In this document: in pieces, positions 9,433 to 16,947 of the stretch
Layout of the letters: every line of letters begins with the position of its first letter
How positions within the stretch are numbered: the first letter of the stretch is position 1
Assembly (NCBI RefSeq): GCF_036023875.1
Contig: NZ_CP107931.1
Span: 1,054,001 to 1,118,000 of the forward strand
Length of the DNA: 64,000 nt
Direction: 5' to 3'
Origin: Mycobacterium sp. NBC_00419
GTDB taxonomy: Bacteria > Actinomycetota > Actinomycetes > Mycobacteriales > Mycobacteriaceae
Made by a program: the position numbers and the translations under genes
The notes under the pieces: model-generated
Seen by the model: the letters and a program-made list of their open reading frames with translations, nothing else
What the model was told of the DNA's origin: nothing
The model's database searches: none

Positions 9433-10232
9433 TGCTGTCGGGTGCAATGCGCCGCCTGGTGCGTGGCTGGACCTGGATGGTTCTGGTATTCCTCTATGCG
9501 CCACTGGTTCTGGTGGTGGTCAACGCCTTCAACTCGTCGAAGACGTTCGCCTTCCCGCCGACCGGCTTCACCCTGAAATGGTGGTCCGACGCCTGGGCCA
9601 GCAGCGGCATGTGGCACTCACTGGGCAACTCGGTGGTCGTCGGCCTGTGCGCGACGGCCATCGCGCTGGTGCTGGGAACGATGGCGGCCTTCGCGGTGCA
9701 GCGCTACAGCTTCTTCGGCAGGCAAACGATCAGTTTCCTTGTGGTACTGCCGATCACCCTGCCCGGCATCGTCACCGGCATCGCGCTGAACGCCACGTTC
9801 ACCTCGGTGCTGGGCATCACTCTGGGGCTTGCGACGGTGATCATCGGACACGCGACGTTCTGCATCGTCATCGTGTTCAACAACACTCAGGCCCGGCTGC
9901 GGCGGCTGGGCACCGGCCTGGAGAGCGCATCGGCCGACCTCGGCGCCTCGACGTGGCAGACGTTCCGGTACGTGACATTCCCGATGATGCGGGGCGCCCT
10001 GGTGGCCGGTGCGATCCTGGCCTTCGCGTTGAGCTTCGACGAGATCGTGGTGACGACCTTCACCGCGGGCCCCACCGTGCAGACCCTGCCGATCTGGATC
10101 TTCGGCAACCTGTTCCGGCCCAACCAGGCGCCGGTGATCAATGTCGTCGCCGCAGCACTGACCCTGATCGCGGTGATCCCGGTATGGCTCGCCCAGCGAT
10201 TCGGCGGCGACCCCGCCACGACCCGGGTGTAG
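9432..10232 (+). CDS. potC: ABC transporter permease, PotC-like
   Basis: 266-residue second permease, hydrophobic throughout, with the EAA-type loop ESASADLGASTWQTFRYVTFPMM and the family N-terminus (TWMVLVFLYAPLVLVVVNAFNSS). The ATG at 9432 shares a base with the stop of the upstream permease (TGATG), and GGAG lies about 8 bases ahead. With potA, potD and potB it completes a four-gene uptake system. Its stop faces the MerR gene with only 3 bases between them. Confidence 0.93.
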   Translation: MLSGAMRRLVRGWTWMVLVFLYAPLVLVVVNAFNSSKTFAFPPTGFTLKWWSDAWASSGMWHSLGNSVVVGLCATAIALVLGTMAAFAVQRYSFFGRQTISFLVVLPITLPGIVTGIALNATFTSVLGITLGLATVIIGHATFCIVIVFNNTQARLRRLGTGLESASADLGASTWQTFRYVTFPMMRGALVAGAILAFALSFDEIVVTTFTAGPTVQTLPIWIFGNLFRPNQAPVINVVAAALTLIAVIPVWLAQRFGGDPATTRV

Positions 10233-10235
10233 GGG

Positions 10236-10859
10236 TTAGGAGGCTTCGTACTCCGAGAGTTGCTGCGTCACGTGCTCGTCGAACGTCGTCTGCAGACGGC
10301 TGAGCAGGGCGCGTTTGGTGATGTGCTCGATACCGTCGCGGTCCGAGCCGGATACCGCACCGCTGCGCAGCACCGCGACGGTACGCAGCGCCAGATCGTC
10401 GATGACCTCGCCGGTGGTGTCGAGCACCTCGGTCATCACCCGCAGCCACGATTCGGGGTCGTCGGCGGCCGCCAGTGCGCGGGCGATCGCGGGATCGGTG
10501 ATCACCACTCGGCCGTCGACCACCCGGCCCAGCCCGTAGCGCACCGCCCGCTTCGCGGCGGTGGAGAGGGCATCGAGCGCCACCTCACCCGCGGCCTCGA
10601 CGGGCTGTACCCCGAGAACCTCCGAGAGGTCCTGGCCCTGGCGAATGCCGTCGATGAAGGTGGTGATGTGCGCCGAGGTGAATCCCTTGGCCAGGAGCTG
10701 ATTGATCACCTCGAGCTGAGCGAGATGACGGTCGTCGTAGTAGGCCTCCCGGCCCTGCCTGCGCGGCGGATCCAGCAGACCTCGCTCGCGGTACGCGCGG
10801 ATGTTGCGCGACGTGACTCCGGACACGCGCGCAAGATCAGCGATTCGATACTCGGTCAT
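10236..10859 (-). CDS. MerR-family transcriptional regulator
   Basis: 207 residues from the ATG at 10859 (MTEYRIADLARVSGV). The N-terminal winged helix-turn-helix is typical MerR (SGVTSRNIRAYRERGLLDPPRRQGREAYYDDRHLAQLEVINQLLAKGF). The long C-terminal part (about 75-207) has no cysteine cluster, so it is not a classical metal sensor and may bind an organic ligand. The upstream in-frame codons to 10916 would place the start inside the promoter region. It converges on the transporter operon and diverges from the MFS gene, its most likely target. No Shine-Dalgarno is evident. Confidence 0.9.
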   Translation of the reverse strand: MTEYRIADLARVSGVTSRNIRAYRERGLLDPPRRQGREAYYDDRHLAQLEVINQLLAKGFTSAHITTFIDGIRQGQDLSEVLGVQPVEAAGEVALDALSTAAKRAVRYGLGRVVDGRVVITDPAIARALAAADDPESWLRVMTEVLDTTGEVIDDLALRTVAVLRSGAVSGSDRDGIEHITKRALLSRLQTTFDEHVTQQLSEYEAS

Positions 10860-10882
10860 GTGAGCAAAGAAGAGGCGGGGTT

Positions 10883-10910
10883 TTGACGGTACGACATTAG
10901 TCGTTATTTC
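10883..10910 (+). promoter_or_regulatory. Candidate MerR-type promoter/operator facing the MFS gene
   Basis: On the plus strand TTGACG (10883-10888) and TATTTC (10905-10910) are 16 bases apart. The spacer holds the dyad ACGAC-ATTA-GTCGT (10891-10904). An operator inside the -35/-10 spacer is the hallmark of MerR control, although classical spacers are 19-20 bases. It lies between the divergent merR-like and MFS genes. Confidence 0.45.
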
Positions 10911-11098
10911 TACCATCTCATCTGCACAAATACCATGTCGTTGGCTGTGAAATTGTCATGGACGTGCAGTTTCAGCCAATAGCGGTGGGCTCGTGATGGC
11001 CGGGTACGCCCCGGTCACGGCGGGAATTGATTTGCATCGGCGCGCGATGATGGGTGCGGGAAGTAGCCGTAGCGAGCGGACGAGAGGCAAGGGATCCA

Positions 11099-12385
11099 GT
11101 GCGGGCCTGGGTGGTGTGGTCGACGGGCTTGCTGGCCTACGTCGTGGCCGTCCTGGACCGGACCACCATGGGTGTCTCCGGCCTCGATGCCGCCCACCGG
11201 TTCTCGGCCAGCCCGGGCGTTCTGTCGACGTTCGTCGTGCTGCAGGTGATCGTCTATGCCGGCGCGCAGATCCCCGCAGGCCTGTTACTGGACCGCTTCG
11301 GCTCCAAGGTGATGATCCTGACAGGCGCATCGCTGATGGTGGTCGGCCAGTTGACGCTGGCCTTCACCGAATCGCTGCCCACGGCGATCGCCGCACGCGC
11401 CGTCGTCGGCCTCGGTGACGCGTTCACCTTCATCTCGGTGCTGCGCCTTGTCCCGTACTGGTTTGCGCCGCGCCAGATTCCCCTGGTCACCCAGTTGACG
11501 GGCCTGTCCGGCCAACTCGGGCAGGTGCTGTCGGCCGTGCCGTTCCTCGGCCTGCTGGTCGGGTCGGGATGGACGACGGCCTACAGCTCGGTGGCCGCGC
11601 TCGGAGTCTTCTCGTTGGTGCTCACCGTGCTGCTGGTTCGCAACGCCCCCAGCGGGGTTGAAGTCACTAAGCAGGTCACCGGGTTACGCGAGACGCTACG
11701 CAGCGTCAAAACGGTGTGGATGCGGCCGGGGACCCGACTCGGCTTCTTCACCCACATGGGCACCCAGTTCTCCGTCACGGTCTTCGCCCTCATGTGGGGT
11801 GTGCCGTACCTCACTGCGGCACAGGGCCTTTCCCGCAGTGCGGCCGGGACGATGCTGACCATATCGGTGGTTTCGGCCATCGTGTCCGGCATCGTCATCG
11901 GCATCTTCAGCGGCCGGCATCCGCACCGCCGCTCACGGGTGGTGCTGGGCATCATCATCTCCAACGCCGCGATCTGGACCGTCGTGCTGGCATTGCCCTC
12001 ACCGACCCCGCACTGGCTGCTGGTGGTGCTGATCGTGGTGATCTCGGTGGGCGGCCCGGGCTCGATGGTCGGCTTCGACTTTGCGCGCACCTTCAACCCC
12101 CAGCCCACCCTGGGGACCGCCCAGGGTGCGGTCAACGTCGGCGGCTTCCTTGCGTCCCTGCTGGTGATGCAGGCGATGGGCCTGATCATCGGCGCGACGG
12201 GAGGCTACTCGTTCGAGTCGTTCCGGTTGGCGTGGTGCGTGCAGTACGTGGTGTGGGCGGTGGCCGTGATCGGCATCCTGGTCACCCGCAAGAAAGCGCG
12301 TCGCACCATCGGCGACATCGAAGAGAGCAAGTACCTGCTGGAGTTTTTCACCGACTCCGAACTACAGCAGACGACCCGTCGCTAG
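11099..12385 (+). CDS. MFS transporter
   Basis: 428-residue integral membrane protein with about 12 hydrophobic segments and a central cytoplasmic loop (about 190-215, VTKQVTGLRETLRSVKTVW). The N-terminal half carries an MFS-like DRFGSK loop (LLLDRFGSKVMILTGA). The GTG at 11099 follows AAGGGA by 5 bases; the in-frame GTG at 11054 has no ribosome site. Substrate unknown. Divergent from the MerR gene, with a MerR-type promoter between them, so regulated efflux or uptake is plausible. Its TAG directly abuts the stop of the convergent ChaB-like gene. Confidence 0.88.
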   Translation: MRAWVVWSTGLLAYVVAVLDRTTMGVSGLDAAHRFSASPGVLSTFVVLQVIVYAGAQIPAGLLLDRFGSKVMILTGASLMVVGQLTLAFTESLPTAIAARAVVGLGDAFTFISVLRLVPYWFAPRQIPLVTQLTGLSGQLGQVLSAVPFLGLLVGSGWTTAYSSVAALGVFSLVLTVLLVRNAPSGVEVTKQVTGLRETLRSVKTVWMRPGTRLGFFTHMGTQFSVTVFALMWGVPYLTAAQGLSRSAAGTMLTISVVSAIVSGIVIGIFSGRHPHRRSRVVLGIIISNAAIWTVVLALPSPTPHWLLVVLIVVISVGGPGSMVGFDFARTFNPQPTLGTAQGAVNVGGFLASLLVMQAMGLIIGATGGYSFESFRLAWCVQYVVWAVAVIGILVTRKKARRTIGDIEESKYLLEFFTDSELQQTTRR

Positions 12386-12805
12386 TCAGCGGTTGCGGCT
12401 GGTTTCGCGCCGGTTGGCCTTCTCGATGGCCGAGACCAATTCGTCCTTGCTCATCGACGACCGTCCCGAGATGTCGAGCCTGCGTGCCACGTCCAGCAGG
12501 TGCTTCTTGCTGGCGTTGGCGTTGACGCCGCCCGCCGTCTTGCCGGTGGCATCCGGTCCCCCGCTGCGCGCGCGATCATCCGACGGCCCCTTCTCCTCCT
12601 TGGCCTCCCAGTGGTCGCCGACCTTCTCATAGCTGTGTTTGAGCGCGCTGTACGCCACCCGGTGGGCGCGTTCACCCTCGCCGTACTCTTCGGCGGCAGA
12701 ATCGTGGGCTTTGGCGAACGTGCGCTGCGCCTTGGCGTCGGATTTCTGCAACGTGCTCGGAAGTTCGCTCTTCTTGGCGTCGCCGCTCTTGGCCGTCTTG
12801 GGCAT
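12386..12805 (-). CDS. ChaB-domain/Rho N-terminal-domain small protein
   Basis: 139-residue hydrophilic protein. The N-terminal half matches the ChaB-like pattern (ELPSTLQKSDAKAQRTFAKAHDSAAEEYGEGERAHRVAYSALKHSYEKVGDHW, about 14-67). A flexible charged linker follows, then a Rho_N/SAP-like helical domain (KKHLLDVARRLDISGRSSMSKDELVSAIEKANR, about 101-133). ChaB proteins are annotated as cation-transport regulators; the real role of this fusion is unknown, and the Rho_N module suggests nucleic-acid binding. An exceptionally strong Shine-Dalgarno (GGAGGTGAT) precedes the ATG, suggesting high expression. Confidence 0.85.
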   Translation of the reverse strand: MPKTAKSGDAKKSELPSTLQKSDAKAQRTFAKAHDSAAEEYGEGERAHRVAYSALKHSYEKVGDHWEAKEEKGPSDDRARSGGPDATGKTAGGVNANASKKHLLDVARRLDISGRSSMSKDELVSAIEKANRRETSRNR

Positions 12806-12917
12806 GGGATCACCTCCATTGAGTACTCGATTGAGTCCTCGATTCGGCTACCCGCCGGACCGGGGCTGAAACGTCGGAGGTAACGCCCGCGGGCCCGGCG
12901 TCGATATCCCAGTCAGC

Positions 12918-12960
12918 CCCGGGCTACCGAGACACCGACTCCTCGGCAGCCCGGGCTTTT
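12918..12960. terminator. Stem-loop with short T tract
   Basis: Arms 12918-12931 and 12942-12955 pair at 13 of 14 positions around a 10-base loop. Four T follow on the plus strand. On the minus strand the hairpin lies about 22 bases beyond the stop of the repeat-protein gene and lacks a U tract, which is common for mycobacterial terminators. Most likely it ends the monooxygenase/repeat-protein transcript. Confidence 0.6.
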
Positions 12961-12977
12961 CGTGTCAGGGTCAACCC

Positions 12978-14114
12978 CTAGAACAGCTTTGCCCAGGACA
13001 GAATCCCGAGGCTGTCCGCGAAATTCGCCAGCGCGCTGAGCCCGTTGCCGATGACGACGGCGGTGGCGCGGTCGAAACCGATCCCCGCGATGGCGGTGCC
13101 GTTGTTGCCCAGAACGGCGGCGAAATTGTGGTCGCCCGAGGTTCCGTTCGCTCCGCCTGCGATGGGTCCATATCCGTAAGGCGCCACGGCACCGTCACCG
13201 TTGTTACTGCCCAGCTGGACGGCGACGTTGCCGTTACCCTGGCCGGCCTGCGCTCCTCCGCCGAACTGCTGGGAGGTTCCGCTGTTGGTGTTGTTGCCGA
13301 TCGTGATGGCGAGGTTGCCGTTGCCGTAGAAGGCGCCGGCCCCGCTGGCCGAACCGGTGTTGCTACCGAGGTTGATCGCGGTATTGAAGTTTCCGCTGAA
13401 ACCCAAAGCGCCGAGCAGGACACCGCTGTTGTTGCCGATGTCGATGGCCGTGTTGAAGTTGCCGAGGGTGGCGGCAGCACCGTTGAGGCTGCCGGTGTTG
13501 TTGCCGATGTTGACCGCCAGGTCGAAGTTGCCGACTCCGTCATTGCCGAGACCGTCCTTGCCGCCAGCACCGGCGGTGCTGTTACTGCCTGCGGCCAACG
13601 CGACGTTGAATATGCCACCGACGGCATAGGCGGTGCTGTTGGGCCCGATCGCGATGGCGATACTCCAGTCGCCTGCGACGGCCGTGGCGGTGCCGGACTG
13701 AATCAGCGTGTGCCCGAGCAGGGCGACAGCCACGTCCGGTGCGCTACTGACCGAAAGGGCCCGCGGCGCAGATGAACTGGCTGAATTCGACACCGTTGAA
13801 CCACCGGCCGCGGGGGCTGGGCGGCGAGGCGAGCCGATGGCTGAGGCCGCGTGCGCGGTGGCGTGCTGTGCGGACGCCCGCCCATGGGCGCTGCTGGCCC
13901 GTCCCGTCGAGCCGGCGGCTTTCGCCGACGAGGAATGGGAGTCGCTGCCGGCGGTATCCGCGTGCGCGACGCCGGATCCGCCCGCCAACGCAGCACCGAC
14001 GCCGAGCGTCAGTGCACCGGCTCCCAACCACAGCTGGGCTGCACTGGGACGGCGCGCAGTGCGCGGTGTCGCGCCATGGTGTGCCTGGCTGCTCTCAACG
14101 ACGGACTCGGTCAT
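12978..14114 (-). CDS. Secreted glycine/asparagine-rich beta-repeat protein
   Basis: 378 residues, function unknown. A signal peptide (hydrophobic 27-49, AHA at 50-52) is followed by a Ser/Ala-rich linker (53-125). Then come eight copies of a 14-residue unit (148-161, 167-180, 195-208, 218-231, 241-254, 264-277, 293-306, 327-340). Their pattern is G-N/D-x-N-x-A-hydrophobic-x-hydrophobic-G-N/S-N-x-G. The phasing resembles beta-roll surface repeats such as YadA-type head repeats and differs from PE_PGRS Gly-Gly-Ala tandem arrays. The ATG at 14114 has GAAGGA upstream and overlaps the monooxygenase stop as ATGA, so the two are co-translated. Open frame upstream to 14387 is overlap only. Confidence 0.85.
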   Translation of the reverse strand: MTESVVESSQAHHGATPRTARRPSAAQLWLGAGALTLGVGAALAGGSGVAHADTAGSDSHSSSAKAAGSTGRASSAHGRASAQHATAHAASAIGSPRRPAPAAGGSTVSNSASSSAPRALSVSSAPDVAVALLGHTLIQSGTATAVAGDWSIAIAIGPNSTAYAVGGIFNVALAAGSNSTAGAGGKDGLGNDGVGNFDLAVNIGNNTGSLNGAAATLGNFNTAIDIGNNSGVLLGALGFSGNFNTAINLGSNTGSASGAGAFYGNGNLAITIGNNTNSGTSQQFGGGAQAGQGNGNVAVQLGSNNGDGAVAPYGYGPIAGGANGTSGDHNFAAVLGNNGTAIAGIGFDRATAVVIGNGLSALANFADSLGILSWAKLF

Positions 14115-15619
14115 GATGGGATTCCTTCTGTTTGTCGCGCCTCGGCGCTGAATCGGTAGTCGCCCAACGGAAATCGTCGGCTGTGCCAATAGACCTCGAC
14201 GGTGCTGGCGGGCCGCAGTGGAACGTCGCCGTGTTTGTCGAAGTAGTAGCTGTTGGCAAGTCTGCAGCTGTCCTGCCAGAAGATCTGGCGGCGCCGCTTG
14301 CGCAGCATCGAGGCGAAGAACCTGTCGCTGGCTTCTCTGGTCACCTCGACGCGGGTCGAGCGCTTGCGCTGGGCCCGCTTCAGACACCGCACGATGTGGT
14401 GGGTCTGGGCTTCGATCAACGTGAAGTACGACGAACCGACGAAACCGTACGGCCCGAAAATCGTGAAGAAGTTGGGGAAGCCCGGCACGCTGACACCCTC
14501 ATAGGCCTGTAGCCGGCTGGTGTTCCAGAACTGCGCGAGCGACCGGCCGCCGGTCCCGATCACGGGATAGGTCGGCAACTCATCGGGATCGAGAACCTTG
14601 AACCCGGTGGCCAGGACCAGCACGTCGATGTCGCGGGACCGGCCGTCGGCGGTGACGACTGCTGAGCCGGTGATCTTGTCGATGCGCTCGGTGACCAGTT
14701 CGACGTTGTCGCGGTTGAATGTCGACAGATAGGTGTTGTGGAACGCCGGGCGCTTACACCCCACGGCATAACTCGGGGTGAGCTGATCGCGGACCACCGG
14801 GTCCTTGACCTGGCGGCGCAGGTAGGCCTTGCCCGCCTCCGCCATGTGCTTGACCGTCGGGTTGACCGTGAAGTAGTGGGTCACCAGCGGGAAGGTGAGT
14901 TCGACGTACACCTGGCTGATCAGGCGCTGGACCGACTTCACGCCGGGTATCCCCATGGCCCACCGCTGGCGGGCCGTGAGCGGCCGGTCGGCTTTGGGGA
15001 AACACCAGATCGGGGTGCGCTGGAAAACGGTGAGCTGGTCGACGACACGGGCGATCTCGGGAATCAGTTGAACCGCTGACGCGCCGGTTCCGATGACTGC
15101 CACCCGTTTGCCTGCCAGATCCTGACTGTGATCCCAGCGCGCGGTATGAAGGGTCACCCCGGCGAACGAGTCCACGCCGTCGATGTCGGGCAGATTGGGC
15201 GTGGTCAGGATCCCACTGCCGTTGATCAGGAACCGGCTGGTGAGGACCGCACCGGAGTCGGTCTCGACGCGCCAGACGTCGTGGTCCTCGTCGAACGTCG
15301 CGGCCTGCACGACTGTCTGGAGCGCAATCCTGGCACGCAACCCGTACTTGTCGACGCAGTGCTCGGCGTAGGCCCGAAGCTCGCGGCCCGGCGCGTAGGT
15401 GCGCGACCATTGCGAACTCTGCTCGAAGGAGAACTGATAGGAGAACGACGGGATATCGACCGCGATACCGGGATACGTGTTCCAGTACCAGGTGCCACCC
15501 ACACCGTCGGCGGCCTCGAGGATCCGGTAGTCACGCAGGCCCGCCTTGTCGAGCGCGATCGCAGCCCCGATTCCGGAGAACCCCGCACCGATGATCAGCA
15601 CATCATGGTCAGGTTTCAT
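14111..15619 (-). CDS. Flavin-binding monooxygenase, Baeyer-Villiger type
   Basis: 502 residues. The N-terminal FAD Rossmann motif (VLIIGAGFSGIGAA, about 8-21) and a second NADPH Rossmann motif (VAVIGTGASAVQLIPEIA) flank the Baeyer-Villiger fingerprint FxGxxxHxxxW, seen as FAGVTLHTARW. Such enzymes insert oxygen next to a ketone using NADPH and O2. Substrate unknown. The gene diverges from an AraC regulator, as mymA does from virS in M. tuberculosis, but this protein is not a close MymA match. A TAGCGT -10 lies 7 bases before the ATG. The stop overlaps the next start. Confidence 0.9.
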   Translation of the reverse strand: MKPDHDVLIIGAGFSGIGAAIALDKAGLRDYRILEAADGVGGTWYWNTYPGIAVDIPSFSYQFSFEQSSQWSRTYAPGRELRAYAEHCVDKYGLRARIALQTVVQAATFDEDHDVWRVETDSGAVLTSRFLINGSGILTTPNLPDIDGVDSFAGVTLHTARWDHSQDLAGKRVAVIGTGASAVQLIPEIARVVDQLTVFQRTPIWCFPKADRPLTARQRWAMGIPGVKSVQRLISQVYVELTFPLVTHYFTVNPTVKHMAEAGKAYLRRQVKDPVVRDQLTPSYAVGCKRPAFHNTYLSTFNRDNVELVTERIDKITGSAVVTADGRSRDIDVLVLATGFKVLDPDELPTYPVIGTGGRSLAQFWNTSRLQAYEGVSVPGFPNFFTIFGPYGFVGSSYFTLIEAQTHHIVRCLKRAQRKRSTRVEVTREASDRFFASMLRKRRRQIFWQDSCRLANSYYFDKHGDVPLRPASTVEVYWHSRRFPLGDYRFSAEARQTEGIPS

Positions 15620-15626
15620 CGCGGCG

Positions 15627-15632
15627 ACGCTA
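15627..15632 (-). promoter_or_regulatory. Leaderless-type -10 (TAGCGT) for the monooxygenase
   Basis: On the minus strand TAGCGT ends 7 bases before the ATG at 15619, with no Shine-Dalgarno in between. This is the mycobacterial leaderless layout. The AraC regulator encoded divergently is the likely controller. Confidence 0.5.
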
Positions 15633-15787
15633 GCAGTCGAAAGTGCTACGGCGACAGGGCAATCGGCGCATGGAGTGGCCGTTTGTCCCGCGAAGACAAG
15701 AAAAAGTCACCGCAGGTCAAGACAGAGTGCCGGTCCGATACCCGCGCGCCGTGGTCCGCAGGCAAGAATCGATGGCGCCTTTATACC

Positions 15788-15816
15788 TTGACATCTCCAC
15801 GGCATCGGCTGAGTGT
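15788..15816 (+). promoter_or_regulatory. Candidate promoter of the AraC gene
   Basis: A perfect TTGACA (15788-15793) is followed after 17 bases by GAGTGT (15811-15816), which is 7 bases from the ATG at 15824. The -10 is a poor match to TANNNT, so activation or a leaderless weak promoter is possible. Confidence 0.4.
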
Positions 15817-15823
15817 CTCCCCC

Positions 15824-16834
15824 ATGTACGTGATTCGAGGGGCGTCTCTGACCGGGTACCTGAGCCTCGTGCGGCAACTCGGCGGCGACCCGGAGTCCTT
15901 ACTGCGCGACGTCGGGATCTCCCCCGACCATGCAGGTGACGCCGGCGTCGTGCTCCCTGCGGCCGGCGTCGTCGGCGCCATCGAGTCCGCAGCGGTTGCC
16001 ACCAACACGGCTGATTTCGGCCGTCGGCTCGCGGATCGACATGCGGCCGAGATCGTCGGCCCGCTGGTGGTTGCCGCCCGGTCGGCCACAACGGCGGCCG
16101 ACGGGCTCGCTGTTCTGAGCAGGTTCATGGCGGCGCACAGCAATGGGATCTCTCTTGAGCTCATGCCCGGTCCACGCGCCGACCTGCGATTCCTGGCGGT
16201 CAACGTGGTCAGGGATCCGGCGAATCCCCAGCATCAGTCGATCGAGGGCTCACTGACCGTCGCATTCCGTGTTCTGCAGGCCGTCATGGGCCAGGACTTC
16301 TCCCCCCGCACGGTGCACATCCCGCATCCGCCGTTGACGCCGTCGCCGGACTACGAACGCTTCTTCGGCTGCCGGGTGCTCTTCAGCCAGCCGGTGCCGG
16401 GGTTCGTGTTCACCTCGGCCGACCTGATGCGGCCGACGAGTTCCGACGCCCTCGTCCATGACACCGCGGTGCGGTATCTGTCGATGCTCACCGAGAAGCC
16501 CGCGTTCAGCGCTGTGCAGAGCGTCAGCGACGTCCTACGCGCGATGCTTCCGCTCGGGACACCACGGATAGCGGCGGTGGCGCGTCATTTCAGCGTCCAT
16601 CCCAGAGCATTGCAACGCCAGCTCGCAGCGGAGGGCAAGACGTTCGCCGACGTGCTCGACGAACTTCGGCGCGACACCGCAGCGCGGCACCTGAGCGACG
16701 ACACCATCACCCTCGGCAGCGTTGCCCGCCAGCTGGGATACGCGGACCAGAGCGTGTTGACCCGGGCCTGTCTTCGATGGTTCGGCTTGACTCCGAGTCA
16801 GTACCGCAACCGGTATCGGCGGCACGCCGGTTGA
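15824..16834 (+). CDS. AraC-family transcriptional regulator (VirS/OruR-like)
   Basis: 336 residues, the length of the VirS/OruR group. The N-terminal two thirds match the arabinose-binding-like domain of that group (SLTGYLSLVRQLGGDPESLLRDVGI). The C-terminal AraC helix-turn-helix pair is at about 240-330 (VARHFSVHPRALQRQLAAEGKTFADVLDELRRDTAARHLSDDTITLGSVARQLGYADQSVLTRACLRWFGLTPSQYRNR). I start it at 15824 (MYVIRGASL); the frame extends back to 15128 through the antisense of the monooxygenase without coding sense. Likely ligand is a fatty acid or small lipid, and the likely target is the divergent monooxygenase/repeat-protein operon. Confidence 0.9.
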   Translation: MYVIRGASLTGYLSLVRQLGGDPESLLRDVGISPDHAGDAGVVLPAAGVVGAIESAAVATNTADFGRRLADRHAAEIVGPLVVAARSATTAADGLAVLSRFMAAHSNGISLELMPGPRADLRFLAVNVVRDPANPQHQSIEGSLTVAFRVLQAVMGQDFSPRTVHIPHPPLTPSPDYERFFGCRVLFSQPVPGFVFTSADLMRPTSSDALVHDTAVRYLSMLTEKPAFSAVQSVSDVLRAMLPLGTPRIAAVARHFSVHPRALQRQLAAEGKTFADVLDELRRDTAARHLSDDTITLGSVARQLGYADQSVLTRACLRWFGLTPSQYRNRYRRHAG

Positions 16835-16876
16835 CCCGCGGTCCTTGCCCCGCCCCGCCGATAAGCCCACCGACCA

Positions 16877-16890
16877 GGGACTTCCGGCCC
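16877..16890. promoter_or_regulatory. DosR box upstream of tgs1
   Basis: GGGACTTCCGGCCC matches 11 of 14 positions of the DosR core GGGACTWWAGTCCC and is 57 bases before the tgs1 start. In M. tuberculosis tgs1 (Rv3130c) is a strong DosR target. Confidence 0.75.
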
Positions 16891-16947
16891 TGCCCCGGGT
16901 GCAGCCGATAGCCCCACACTGGAATGAGGGCAGACGGAAGGCCGGCG

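Noticed and set aside
10920..11098. Small gene between the MerR and MFS genes
   Set aside because: No frame with a ribosome site and sensible composition; the region is better explained as promoter and leader.
12978..13700. Repetitive DNA suggesting a CRISPR array or tandem repeat locus
   Set aside because: The repeats vary in sequence and spacing at DNA level and are explained by the 14-residue protein repeats in one reading frame.
14115..14387. N-terminal extension of the repeat protein to 14387
   Set aside because: It would lie within the monooxygenase gene and lacks signal-peptide logic; the ATG at 14114 has a ribosome site and signal peptide directly after it.
15128..15823. N-terminal extension of the AraC regulator
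   Set aside because: Antisense to the monooxygenase; the conserved AraC-group N-terminus begins at 15824.
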